This document shows positions 13,418 to 25,100 of a stretch of 64,000 nt of DNA, piece by piece; position 1 is the stretch's first letter; every line of letters starts with the position of its first letter. The stretch spans positions 12,349,795 to 12,413,794 of the forward strand of contig NC_134280.1 in assembly GCF_949628215.1 (NCBI RefSeq), given 5' to 3'. The DNA comes from Phalacrocorax aristotelis. Its lineage: Eukaryota; Chordata; Aves; Suliformes; Phalacrocoracidae. The notes beneath the pieces were generated by a model. That model did no database searches, was not told the DNA's origin, and saw nothing but the letters and a program-made list of their open reading frames with translations. A program made the position numbers and the translations under genes.

Positions 13418-13490
13418 AATCAGAGTCACAGAATCATTTAGCGGAAGGGATCTCCTGAGATCATCTGAATTATCTGGTACAGCTCAAATG
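13418..13490 (-). mobile_element. Short CR1 3'-end fragment, reversed
   Basis: 'gagtcacagaatcattt', 'ggaagggatctcctgagat' and 'catctgaattatctgg' are the reversed form of the CR1 3' terminus (usual order: cacagaatcat, ggaagggacct, gatcatctag). Only the last roughly 70 bases of the element are recognisable. Confidence 0.6.
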
Positions 13491-14079
13491 GAAGTTAAAG
13501 TTTCAAACAGATATTTGTGGATAAAGCTCTACTGGCTGTTTGCAATAGAAGTATATTATTTTAAAATTCTGTCAGATACAACAACTCACTTATCTATGCA
13601 TCTGCTCCTCAAACAACAGTTACAAGATTTAACCTTGGTGAGACAAACTTCATTGATCCTTGTCTTCAGTACTCTCACTGCTAGTACTAATTCCAAAACC
13701 TGCCTCACGGGAAATTTGGTCAAACACTCTAATTAGAGTCAATTCTTGTTAGATATTTTATTTGCTGTTCTTCTCTTGCTTCATTTCTTTTTGTAACTTA
13801 GAATGAAAGTGAGAAATGTTTTGAGAAATTAATCTGTTGTTAGAGTTTGTTCTTCCCCTAAAGCCATCAGAATCTAGATCTGCTATTAAACTTACATACT
13901 GTGAAAATGGCCTATGTGTTTTTAAAGATCATTTTGATGTCATGGTAGACTTTATATTTAGTAGAGCGATCAATAAATAGTGCCATCAAGTTCTAACCCA
14001 AAATTACTGTTTTCATATACACATTTTCACTAATAAAACATTATTCCAGTCAGCAGCATGCCTGAAAAGACAAGTTTTG

Positions 14080-14420
14080 ACGCAGAGCCTATGAAATACA
14101 GGAGGAGTTTTCCTGTTACTTAAACAAAAGCGTGCATCAATTTATCTAACGGAAATAACGAGTCACTTTTTGGTTCAAACGCGGTTCTTATTGTTTTGCG
14201 TTCACGTGGCGCCATCTTGTGGGAGTCAAAACTCATGCACAAGTACTTTGTGCAGCATAACGTCACCGGCTTTCTGAGAACGCTGGGCGGTTACTTGTCA
14301 TCAGCTCATAAAGGTCAAAACTGCTTGAATCTTAGTGACGTTGCCCACAAGTCATAACTCAATACCCTTCTGAGCTTCTCTGTGTGAGAACTTATCGAGG
14401 TGAAGAACATTTAATGTGCT
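14080..14420. promoter_or_regulatory. CpG-rich block with CTCF-, E-box- and CRE-like sites
   Basis: In AT-rich surroundings this block has about a dozen CpG dinucleotides. It contains a palindromic E-box CACGTG at 14203-14208, which overlaps by one base a CTCF-like motif GGCGCCATCTTGTGG at 14208-14222. CRE-like sites form an exact inverted pair: AACGTCAC at 14259-14266 and GTGACGTT at 14335-14342. The second runs into GTTGCC, an RFX X-box half-site. The clustering suggests a regulatory element between the ropporin exon and CCDC14. No exon could be tied to it, so its target is unknown. Confidence 0.4.
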
Positions 14421-17320
14421 TCACATAAGATACTTCACTTAAATGTGGGCAGGCAGGCCTAAGCTAAGTTCTTTTGGTTTTCCCCGCTTTGTTTATAAGG
14501 AAGAAGAACTTAATGGATTATACACCCATTCATTCCAAATACACCACAAAAGCAAAATATGATGACAGACATTCTAAACCACACAGCTCATGGGTCTTCC
14601 ATGCATTGAGTCCTGCTGCAGCTTCCAATATGTAAGATTGAACTAAAGCAGATCTTTGAATGAGACATTGGAAATCTAGCAGAATACTTGGTAGATTACT
14701 TTCAAACCTATTTTAAAATTGCACCACAGTTCTAGAGTCCATAATAGCCAGCTTAATCTCCTCATTATATCTTTACCTATCAAACTAAAAAGCTCTCCAC
14801 TAACTTTCTGCTTCCTCTAATAGTATTTTTGCTGTGATCAAGATATCCCTTAAGCCTGTCTTTGACAAACGAAGTACCTGTTTTCTAGAGGTTGTATTCT
14901 TAAGTACATATCCACTGCTATTCATCTCCTCTTTTGTGTTTGTTATATGTAGATTGAAGGAGAGGTGGTTGGACAAAATGCTGTTCATTTCCTTTCCATT
15001 AGCCAAGTTGTAGTTTTATTCTTTAATTGTAGATTTATGGGTGTTTGGGCACCTACCAAAACAGTCTTAAACAATAATCAGTTACCATTTATATTCTTGG
15101 CCAACTTGTCTCATAAAAAAGCTCCTAATTTTGTGAAATACTCCCTTTTGTTAAGTCCACATACATTTTTGGTTGCAACCCATTCAGAGGAAAGCTTAAT
15201 ATTAGTTTGTGCCAGTGCTTGGTCATGCTTAGGTTAGTACATAATTAGATCACTAGACCTTGTTACTACTGGTAGCAGGAGACTTCCAGAACTTACACTG
15301 AATGAGAACACGGCTTGATTTTCCTAGGTAGGTACTGAAAGAGCACCATTTTCTGATGAAACCAAGTTGTTTGACATGTCTTCTCTTGCCTTTATTAGCT
15401 TCATTTTGTTTGCTTTCTCTCCTTCCTGAAACAAAAGAGCTTTGTTTTACTTTTTCTGAGAATTGTCCCCTCAAAAATCTTCAGCCACCAAAAGCTATGT
15501 TCTAAATATATTTCTTCATCATTATTAAGCACATCAGTCTTGTATACAGTTTGCTGAATCAACCAGGTATTTCAACTTAACTTGTAAATTATTTAGGCTA
15601 AGAATATGCTTTTTGTTATTTTCAGTGATGCTTCATGCAACATGGAGCACCTTAAGCATTGAGATTGCAAATACAACCACGTGTATGCTTTCCCCTGGTT
15701 AATGATTTCAGTCTTTTCCTCCGCATGTATTTTTGTCCTGTATTACACTGGCCATGTCACTATTCCCAAAATTATGTCCAATTTGTCAACCACTTGCTGG
15801 TAGGGAGAGCATGTTTTGTCACAGTGGAGTTAATATTCAGCTAGTGTGTGACATGGTTTTTCTGCGTGGATGGTGCAATGCATGACGACCTGTGTTAAGG
15901 TATCATATTCCACTTCACACTTCGTTCACTACTTGGACATCATTGTAGAGTATTTGGAAAAATAATTTATTATTCTTCCTCACTAACAACAATATATTTC
16001 TTATTTCTTTACATAAAATAATTGTTTAGCTATGACACAACCTCAAATTTGAGATAAACCATGGAAATCCAAGAAGTCCCCTTCATCTATTCAGGACAAT
16101 GATGCTTATATTTATGCTTTTGTTTATGTTGCATTTGCCAGCTTTTTTTTTTTTTAATTGCCTTTAGTATTATTTCTACATCAAATAGTGTTGGAACCTG
16201 GAAGATTGCCACAGTTTGCCTTTCCAAAGGCTGAGCAAACCTGGCCTCAGCCACAACCAAAATTGTGCCCCTGGAAATGTTTGGGGAATTTTAGTTACCT
16301 GTCAAACAGGAAGAAAAGATTAAATTGGTTTAATGAAATGCAATGGAATGAAATGGAATTGAATTTTCTCTCTGAAACATAGCTTGATCATGAATATGAA
16401 TAACAATATAACATTATGTATGAATACAGCACATGCCATTGAAGCATTTCAGTAAGACAAAGTTTTTTTTAATCACAATTTTAGCATAACAACCAGACAG
16501 GTCGGAGATATTTAGTGATTCTCCAAACTGTTTCAATGAAGAAAGCCAAAGTCCATCAGAAAAAATACCTAACTCTTCTGATAACTAACTCTATGCTCAG
16601 AACACCCTATTGCTAATTCCTGTAGTTTTATCACAAGTCTCATGACAGCTTGTACTTTTCTTTAAAGAATGACCACTTGGAGGTCTGTGACTTCATGAGA
16701 ATTTGAATTTTTATACTTTTTTTTCAACTTTACAGTTGCATTTTTAAAAATTATTTGTAAGACAATCATGCTATTTCAGCCATTGTTTCAAAATGATTCA
16801 GTGAACAAGAATAGAGCTTGACAGCCTTCTGTACTAATTTTCCTTTTGATGAAAAAATGAAGAGTTGTTCTATGCATCTTCAAATAATGCCTCAAATCAA
16901 AGGATGATATTGTGGTTTGGGGGACATCGGTGGTTTTATATCTGCTACTTGTTGCTAAACAACTTGGGATAATTCTTCCTTTATTATTTAAATTGCTGCA
17001 CTCACATCTGTCAGTTCAGTAAGAATTTATCCATAAACTCCCTTAAGAAAAAAGTATATCAAAGGTTCTGGAACTGGTTTGGAAGTTGCCACACATCTTT
17101 TTGAGCTCTTTTCATCTTCTTCCATTTTTCTAATTCATATTCCTTCTTTCAGCTGTTCTCCTATTACAGTGATCTTTATATTTTAAGTTTTTCAAAGAGA
17201 AAAATTGAAGCAGTCTCCAAATTCCTGCCAGAAAACCCTTCTGGTATTTTTTTGACAAGATGATATCTTCACAGTATAGTTTTGCTTCAAGTTCAGCATA
17301 GTTTCAATGCAAACGTTAAC
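14421..17320. other. Intergenic, no gene recognised
   Basis: AT-rich sequence with scattered short open frames and no recognisable protein. A short imperfect GAAATGGAAT-type repeat lies at about 16336-16367. I see no ropporin C-terminal exon here. Confidence 0.55.
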
Positions 17321-17321
17321 A

Positions 17322-18271
17322 CAGTTGGGGCCAGCTCTGTTTAATATCTTTATCAATGATCTGGATGAGGGGATTGAGTACACCTTCAGTAAGTTTGCAG
17401 ATGACACCAAGGTGGGCAGGAGTGTTGATCTGCTTCAGGGAAGGAAGGCTCTACAGAGGGATCTGGACAGGCTGGAATGATGGGCTGAGGCCAATTGTAT
17501 GAGGTTCAACAAGGCTCAGTGCTGGGTCCTGCACTTGGGTCATAATAACACCAGGCAATGCTACAGGCTTGGGGAAGAGTGGCTGGAAAGCTGCCCGCCG
17601 GAGAAGGACCTGGGGGTGTTGGCTGACAGCTGGCTGAACATGAGCCAGCAGTGTGCTCAGGTGGCCAAGAAGGCCAATGGCATCCTGGCTTGTATCAGGA
17701 ATAGTGTGGCCAGCAGGAGCAGGGAGGTGATCGCGCCCCTGTACTCGGCGCTGGTGACGCTGCACCTCAAATCCTGTGTTCAGTTTTGGGCCCCTCAGGA
17801 CAAGGACATGGAGGTGCTGGAGCATGTCCAGAGAAGGGCAACGAAGCCGGTGAAGGTTCTGGAGGGCAGGTCTTGTGGGGAGCAGCTGAGGGAGCTGGGG
17901 ATGTTTAGTCTGGAGGAGGCTGAGGGAAGACCTCATGGCTCTCTACAACTGCCTGAAAGGACATAGTAGTGAGGTGGGGGTCAGTCTCTTTTCCCCAGTA
18001 ACAAGTGACAGGACAAGAGGAAATGGCTTCAAGCTGTGTCAGGGGAGGTTAGGCTGGGTATTAGGAAAAATTTCTTCACCAAAAGGGTTGTCAAGCATTG
18101 GACCAGGCTACCCAGGGAAGTGGTTGAGTGACCATTCCTGGACATATTTAAAAAACACATAGGTGTGGTGCTTGGGGACACGGTTTAGTGGTGGATTTGG
18201 CAGTGCTGGGTTAACAGTTGGACTCAATGATCTCAAAGTTCCAACCTAAAATAATCTATGATTCTATATGC
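17322..18271 (+). mobile_element. CR1 LINE fragment (RT C-terminus plus 3' UTR)
   Basis: A 5'-truncated CR1. It opens within the reverse transcriptase, where the catalytic motif reads FADD (17394-17405), and the thumb/C-terminal part continues to about 17966 with an uninterrupted 155-codon stretch after two early stops. Motifs include VLHLG, KDLGV, APLYSAL and VQRRAT. Frameshifts follow, then the 3' UTR with the usual final blocks, ending in an ATTCTATG-type tail near 18261-18270. It is non-functional. It lies about 0.5 kb upstream of the CCDC14 CpG island, in the same orientation as the gene. Confidence 0.93.
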
Positions 18272-18744
18272 AGAATACTAATATACCAATGTGTGTGTGT
18301 GAGAAACCTGAGGCACCATCCAGTATGATCCATGTACACTAATGTTTTCAGGGATTGCCAGAGAAGATTTAACAGCAGCTGAAAGCCAGCATGGGGAACA
18401 AAGAACCGATGGTTTTAGCCTGTGGACAAAGTATCAACAGTTCCCTTTGACTTCCTACCACCCTGCTTTTACCTTTTGCGCCCTGAGGACTTGCAGGACA
18501 TGGACTACACAGGCAGGCAGAGGCTGTGAGGTAGTTCTATGAGCAATGCCACACGCAGATGACCGAGTTTCCTTCAGGGTGGCTCACCCATCTGCTGGGC
18601 CCGTTTTTTCATGTATTGTATGAGCGCACAGGGCCCCTGCCCCACAGAGTTTAGCATCCGTAAGGCATCAGGCAGCACACCGTGGGAGCACAGCACTGAG
18701 ACGGGAAGCCCCAGCTATGTGACGTGATTCTTTTTTCTTATTAA
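18272..18744. other. CCDC14 upstream flank
   Basis: A short (GT)n run at about 18290-18301 and a CRE-like TGACGTGA at 18720-18727 are the only signals noted between the CR1 and the CpG island. Confidence 0.5.
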
Positions 18745-19147
18745 GCGGGGAGACGGATGCTGGGGCTGCCGAGCGGGGGCGAGGCGGGAGCATCGACCCC
18801 TGAGGGAACGACCAACCCTCACTGCGCTGCCTCCACAGCGGCCGACGGCCTCACAGCCCGCCTCAGCCCCGTCCACTCCCCTTCTCTCTTCCGATTGGCT
18901 CCTCCGCTCCCATTCTCCTCCAATCCCCAGCCGAGCTCCGCAACGCAGCTCCCTCCCCTTCCCGCGCCGGCTACCGCCGGCACGCAGCGGGAGCCGCCAA
19001 GCGGGGCAGGCCGAGGGGGCCTTGGCCCCGCCCTCCCGTAACGGCCGGCCTGTCCGTCAGCCAAGCAGGCTCGGGATTGGTGGATGCCGGGCGCGCGCCC
19101 GCCCGTTGGGGCAGAGCGGGAGGGCGGCCGGTGCCGGTGCCGGTGCC
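18745..19147 (+). promoter_or_regulatory. CCDC14: CCDC14 CpG-island promoter and 5' UTR
   Basis: GC-rich, CpG-dense sequence directly upstream of the first coding exon. There is no TATA box. Visible elements are two inverted CCAAT boxes (ATTGG at 18894-18898 and 19076-19080), one direct CCAAT (18920-18924), an E2F-like TTCCCGCGCC (18959-18968) and several GC boxes. This fits a broad housekeeping or cell-cycle promoter, as expected for a centriole-duplication regulator. A GGTGCC hexamer repeat abuts the start codon. The island continues into intron 1 to about 19460. The transcription start cannot be fixed from sequence; between the 19076 CCAAT and the ATG is only about 70 bases. Confidence 0.8.
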
Positions 19148-19180
19148 ATGGCCGGGCCGGGGGTTCCGCGGCCCCGCAAG
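19148..19180 (+). CDS. CCDC14: CCDC14 coding exon 1
   Basis: Encodes [11 protein letters not shown]. The ATG has a good context (gtgccATGG) and the exon ends AAG before donor gtgcgt at 19181, phase 0. This start fits because the next exon opens directly with the conserved VLSSGRL block. Confidence 0.85.
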
Positions 19181-22100
19181 GTGCGTGCGGGGCGGGCGGG
19201 GGGAGCGGTGGCGCTGGGAGCCCCCGTGCTTGCGGTCAGGGTTCTGCCCTCTCTTTAGGTGCCTTGTTAGGCCCTGGTTCGCTGGGAGGGGGGCGAGGGG
19301 TGACCCGTCGGGTGCGGTCGGCGAGACGCTTCCTGAGGGGAAGCTGGGCCCCCCGGCGCTGGGTGCCCCACTGGGCCCCCCGGCGCTGGGTGCCCCACTG
19401 GGCCCGGCCGCCCTTCCTCAGGGCCCGGCGGGTCCGTGTGCCTCGGTCTGGGGCCCTGGGACAGCTGAGGGTTCTCCCGCTGCGGTGTACCTGTGGTGTG
19501 AGTAGCCACGGCAGCTTGTTCTTGAAACCTCCAAGCTTCAGGTGCGTGTTTATTGACCTTGGCTTCAGTCTGGAATGTATGTCTGTGTGTCAGCCCTTGA
19601 CCATGTCATTCAGTGAATTACCGTATCTGTAGAAAGCCACAGAAGTTAATAAAGCTTCATACTGCAAGGACACTATTTGTGAAAAGAAAACAACAATAGT
19701 CATGCCCCAATGGTAGTTGTGGGCCCCTTGTTCTGGGAGCTGTAAATTAACTGATTCTCCTCAGCAAAAGGTCTTGGAAATAGCAGGCAATAGTAGTCTT
19801 CAATTACATTGTGAAAGTACTTAATGAAAAGCAAAATATATTTCTGTAATCAACAGGTACTGTCTTCTGGAAGGCTAACAGGAGCAGCTAAATTAACAAA
19901 TGGAAGAAAACAGTAAGACCGTAATTATGAATACTATCTGAGATTGAGTGTACATGTGAGAGTTTGTGAACCTCGTTACTTGTCAAACCTCACAACTAGC
20001 CAAAAATTCTTTGTATACATCAGGAAACATTTTTAGCTGAAAAGAAGTGTGGCCAGGTTCTAGGCAGCCCATGAATAGACAGACACAAACTGAATAGAAA
20101 TTTTCCCTGTGGAAATACTAGGTTGACTCTCTGTGTGTTTTATTTATAAAAGATTGATGCTGTATAGTTACTAGCCATACATAAGACTGAATTCTCCTTT
20201 GACATGAGCTGTTAGTATACACTAAACGTGTTTGTTGCAGCAGTATAAAGTTTTCAGAAAGAGAAGGCTATTTTGTTTCTTGATAAAATTAATTTACTTT
20301 AGTTTGCTATTACTGAATAAAAGCAAACTTTTTACTTTGCATATTAAGGAGGTTGTGTAAACAGTGAATCTGACTTTTTCAGGTTTGGCTTACGAAAAGG
20401 ATGTCATTCAGATGTGGAGTCTGGATACTCTCTCTATTCCACTGACTCTGATGATCGGGTAATTAAATGACTTTTTAATACAGTCATCTGTGTTATCTAA
20501 AGAGAAGGGACATTGGAATACCTTGAATAATAAAAGAAAACCAGGTTTATTTAGATACTGCTGCATCTGGGCTAGAAATATCTCCTGCAAAGCTGGCAAG
20601 AGTGTCCGTGCTGCATCTTGCAGATACGTGCAAGTTGGCTTTGTGTGCAGTGAGTTTGGCTCTGACAAATCTCATTAAGGCATATATTGCAAACATATCT
20701 ATGCTGTTTATGGACTGGTGCTGGCCCTGGCAGAAGGATATCCGTATTTGTTAGGTTTTGCGCCAGAAAAAGTTGTATGGAGGCAGTGCTGCAGCACTGT
20801 TTGCTGTGCAGAGCTGAGTCAGTTAGCTCCAAAATAGAAATAGGCTGTAGACAATATCTTAACTGTACATGGAATTAAGAATAAAAGCCACACACATGCA
20901 ATTTCCAAAACATAAAATCCAGCAAATAGACACACCTGCAAGAGCACAATTAAGGTTTTTTGCAAAATTTGTGTGTTTGCAAACTTTCACGTAACTGCAA
21001 AGTGATACATGGAAAATGGTGTGGTTTTGCTGGTTATCAGTTGTTCAGGTGGCAGAATAGGGAGCACTCCCCTCTAAAATAGGGTCTTGGTTTACTGAAA
21101 GAAAATGGTGATACTCATTTTCTGACTCCAGTATTCTTTGCACAGGTTGATACTATTCATAATGGACTTGATCGTTGTGCAGCTTTACTGAAGAATATCT
21201 TACAAAATGAGGCTACAGGTTGTACCTATTGAAAATTTAAGTTACATTTTGAGTTTTTGTAAGACTGTTTTGATTTGTTTTGTTGACTAGTTTTTGTTTT
21301 GACTAATACTAGGAAGGGAGACTATCCATAAGCAACCTGGGAAAACAACTTCGGTTAAAATTACTTCCAAGCCTTTGCTAACTAAAGGAAATACTTCAGA
21401 GAAGAAAGGGTTGAAAAAAAACATTACCTCTGCCCACATCCGAAAAGAAATTGGTAAGTGGGCTTTCTGGGGCTTGCTTTTTTCTCAAACAACATTGAGA
21501 AAGTCCTCAAGTTATTGAGAAGATACAACAAGGCTTCAGATAATTGTTGTCATTTGTTATAGGTTGATCTGGGGCTGGATCCACAAAAGGATGTAGGCAT
21601 TACTCATTGCCTTTTAGAAACCTTAAATGTGTACTAAACATGTTCGAAAATTCACAAATATTTGAGCTTCATATACCCAGAAGAAGGCTGAGTGTGTTTA
21701 CAAATACTGGCATCATCAGGTTTAGCTGGTAGGAAGTGTGGAGGAGAATGATAATAGCCATGCCTCATTTGTCTTGGACAGTGAAGCATTACAGTGCTTG
21801 GTCTCTGTTTGGGATATGCAGCTATAAACTGTCCTGGAGGCAAGTGTCCAGCCAGGCTCTCCTGTTTCCAGAAACTGGTCTTTGAGAGAAGTGTTGCAAT
21901 AAATAATAAGAACTCAAATGGCTTAGTGGCCAGAGCACTTGAATGGAAAGGTAGGTGGAGTGTTCTAGGCTGAGTTGCTCTCAGTTGAAATATTTCACAT
22001 GTATTAGCATTTCGCCCTCTCTCCACCCCATTTCTTTTGTGTGATTTCTAATCTAGTAGACAGGTGGGACCTGTACACCAGGTATGTAGCAGAATGACTG

Positions 22101-25100
22101 TTTTGTGAGCTGTAGAAGATGAGCACGTAGCTGATATCTTTCCAGCACTTTAAAAATACAGAGTTTTAATTATACCCAACATAGAAAAACTAGGTTTGGA
22201 AAGTGGTTTGGTATGGGTTATTCCAAATGGTCTAAAAGCTTAGGAAGCAGCTAAGCAGATATCTTAAGAATTGCATTTTCGAACTGTCCTCCTGTAGTCT
22301 CTGTGCTTCCTTCAAGGACAGCAGTTTGTCCAGCTGGGTTAGGTTGCTCTGTCTGGGAGAGGAAAAAGTGATGGATTAATTTGCTGGTGAGTAAAAAACT
22401 GACTCCGTATCTTAAACCGCAGTGTCTTTTGGTTTTCTTCTTCAAAGGAACCTGCTGGAGTCTGCCTGACAATGCAGTGAGTTTGTGTAGGTTGTGGATA
22501 CAGGCAGCTTCAGCTGGGTTTTTTTTGTTCTTTCTTTTGCTATAGTGCCAATATCTAATAGAAAACTTGCCTCATCGACCACACCTTCTACTGAGAAAGA
22601 ATTTCCCAGTGCAGCACAGAATCAGGTGGTTCAACCAATTCATGTGCCTTGCAGTCAATACTCTCCTGTGATGCACCAGAAACTGTGCGAGCATGTGCAA
22701 ACTTGGAAGTCTTTGATAACTGACCAACCACCACAGAACAGTAATGAAATTCCTACTGTAACTCCTTTTCCTACCTCAAATCACGGTTAGTGGAACTATT
22801 AATGTAGAGCCTGCTATTTTACTGCATGAGTTTTGCCCCAAATTGCCCTGATCTTATAAGTGTTGTTGTCTCTTAGGATGTCAAAATGTTACAGCTTTTA
22901 ATTGTCGATTACCTACCTCCATACCAGCTCTGTCCCTGCAGCATTCAGCTAACCCTGCATCTGCTCATCCAGTAAGTAAAAGTTTTGACTCTGACTGTTA
23001 ACAAACATTTTAAATTAGCACTTCCTATTTATTTATGTGTGGTTTTTCTTGGATTTAGATAATAATTTTCCTTAAACAAAAAAAATTGCATATTTTAACC
23101 TATAATGATGAACAGAATAAATAATGAGAGAAAATACTCCTATTTAAAATACATTTTATGTAGACACCAAAAATTAAATCAGAGGTATTTCAACTGGCTG
23201 CTTGTTTCTGCATGCTGAATTCAGTAACGGACAGTAAACTTGGAAGGTGCCAGAAATTATTCATTACTGTTAATAATTACATTCTCAGTAGCACACATTA
23301 GGATCATTAACCAACTCCTGATAAAAGAAATCATATCTTATATATAGCTTTTCCCTGCCAATGATTAAGCTGATTATTTCTTCAGGCACTGTGTATTATC
23401 CTAGAGCCACATTGTAAAATACTTGTGGATTTCAGGGTATAGAATAGAACTAATGGAGAGTACCAACTGCTGCCTTGGGAAATGTGGAGAAGGGCTTGCA
23501 CCTTGGAACTGTAAGACTGTAGACTTACCTTCCATCTGTGTTAGTGCTGCCCTTCACTTTTAAGAAATTAATCTACCTAAAATATTGAAAGGTAACAGTA
23601 TTGGCCTTTATTTTTTTTCTTCCCCAAAACCAAAACACTGCTGAAGTTTTTTCTTTACAGAACAGCTGAAAAAGAACTGTGCTTTAGTGTTGCCAATAAC
23701 ATTTAGGATAAAGTTAGTCTAAACGAGATTTACATTTTAATTACTCCTTAATATACTGGAAAATTATGCCATTAATAACTCGTAGTTGCTTTTATAATTT
23801 GGAAAGTATGATCAAGACTACATTGAGTCAGGCGAGTTTTTTCGGTTTGTTTTTTTTAAGAGTTCAATAAAAATCTTTTTAATGTTTTGTTTAATATGAA
23901 TATTCTTTATGCAGGATATTCCTGTAGACAGTGGCAACCAATGTGTGCCAGAGATGGGAGGACCTGTGGTTTGCCCAGTAGTTTCTGCTGCTCCTACGAC
24001 TGGTGTGCAAATACAGTCTGCCACTGCTCTTCCTAGTGTGCTCCCTTGTATGGTATCAGGTGGATCAAGTAACTCTACAGTGCCTGCATTCATCCCGTCA
24101 TCTTCTGGTCAAGAGACGACCCCAAACCATGAGCAACAGATAAAAGAAGCAGATTTGATAAGATGCATACAAGCTCACCTAGCCCTGTTACAATCACATG
24201 AAATGATGAAGAGCAAGACTGAACAGAAGCACCATCATCATTGTCCAGCAAAACAAAATGCTTCAGGTAGCAAGGAGGAGGGTACTTCTGAAGAACACAG
24301 CGAGGACACTGTCAGCGAAGATGAATTGAATGTACTTGAAATAGCCCCAGTGAGAGATACAAACTCTAAGTCAAGTTGTGTCAAGAAAGTTCTAAAATCT
24401 AGAAAAGAAAGTCCAGAAGAAACAGCCCATAAAGTTAAGACTGTAGAATACCTTCTGGGAGAACTCAGAGCACTGATAACAGATCAAGGTGAGGACATTT
24501 TCATTGTGCAGCAGAGCAATTACATACAAATAACATAGGCTGCGTTAAATGAGCGAGCACTTCAGTTTCTGGAAGTTTGTGTGTCAGATGATATGTGACA
24601 TCTTAGAGTGGTTTTCCACAACTTTAACAGCTTCCTGTTTCACTCCAGATAAGTATTAAATTATTTTTTGGAGTATTTTAACATTATCGTAACAGCTAGG
24701 ATAAAGGTTGTTCTCACTTCACGTACAGTGTTTTTTCCTGAGAAAGGGAGCAGTGAAGACAGATCGTAACAGCAATTCCACTAAGGTTGATCGGACAGAT
24801 GGTGGGTTGTGACTTAGCAAGAACCTAAAGCATAGTTTTCATAGCCAAGCTTAAAAATCTTAAATACATAAATATAGTTAAAATAGAGATGAGGTTTTCT
24901 TGGGGGGAAAAAAAGGAGATACTATTATATCACTTTGTAGATTGCTTAATCGCATATAAAGTATTAGTGTCATATTACAGGTTTATATGTTTATGGGTCT
25001 TTTTTTCCCTCACCTATTGCAGATGATTCAGAAATGTTAAGGTTGATGAGTGAAATAGAAGACTGCATATCATTGCTCCCAGCTGTACTGGGAAGTACAA

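Noticed and set aside
13488-13736. 82-codon frame next to a CR1 piece as a viral or transposon protein
   Set aside because: No recognisable motif; composition is like the AT-rich surroundings.
14690-14730. A DYF-containing translation resembling the ropporin dimerisation domain
   Set aside because: Only a few residues agree, it lies downstream of the recognised exon, and no splice sites fit.
17499-17966. 155-codon open frame taken alone as a gene
   Set aside because: It is the C-terminal reverse transcriptase remnant of a CR1, with stops and frameshifts on either side.
23818-24093. Minus-strand open frame opposite CCDC14 exon 8
   Set aside because: It is an antisense shadow of a well-supported coding exon.
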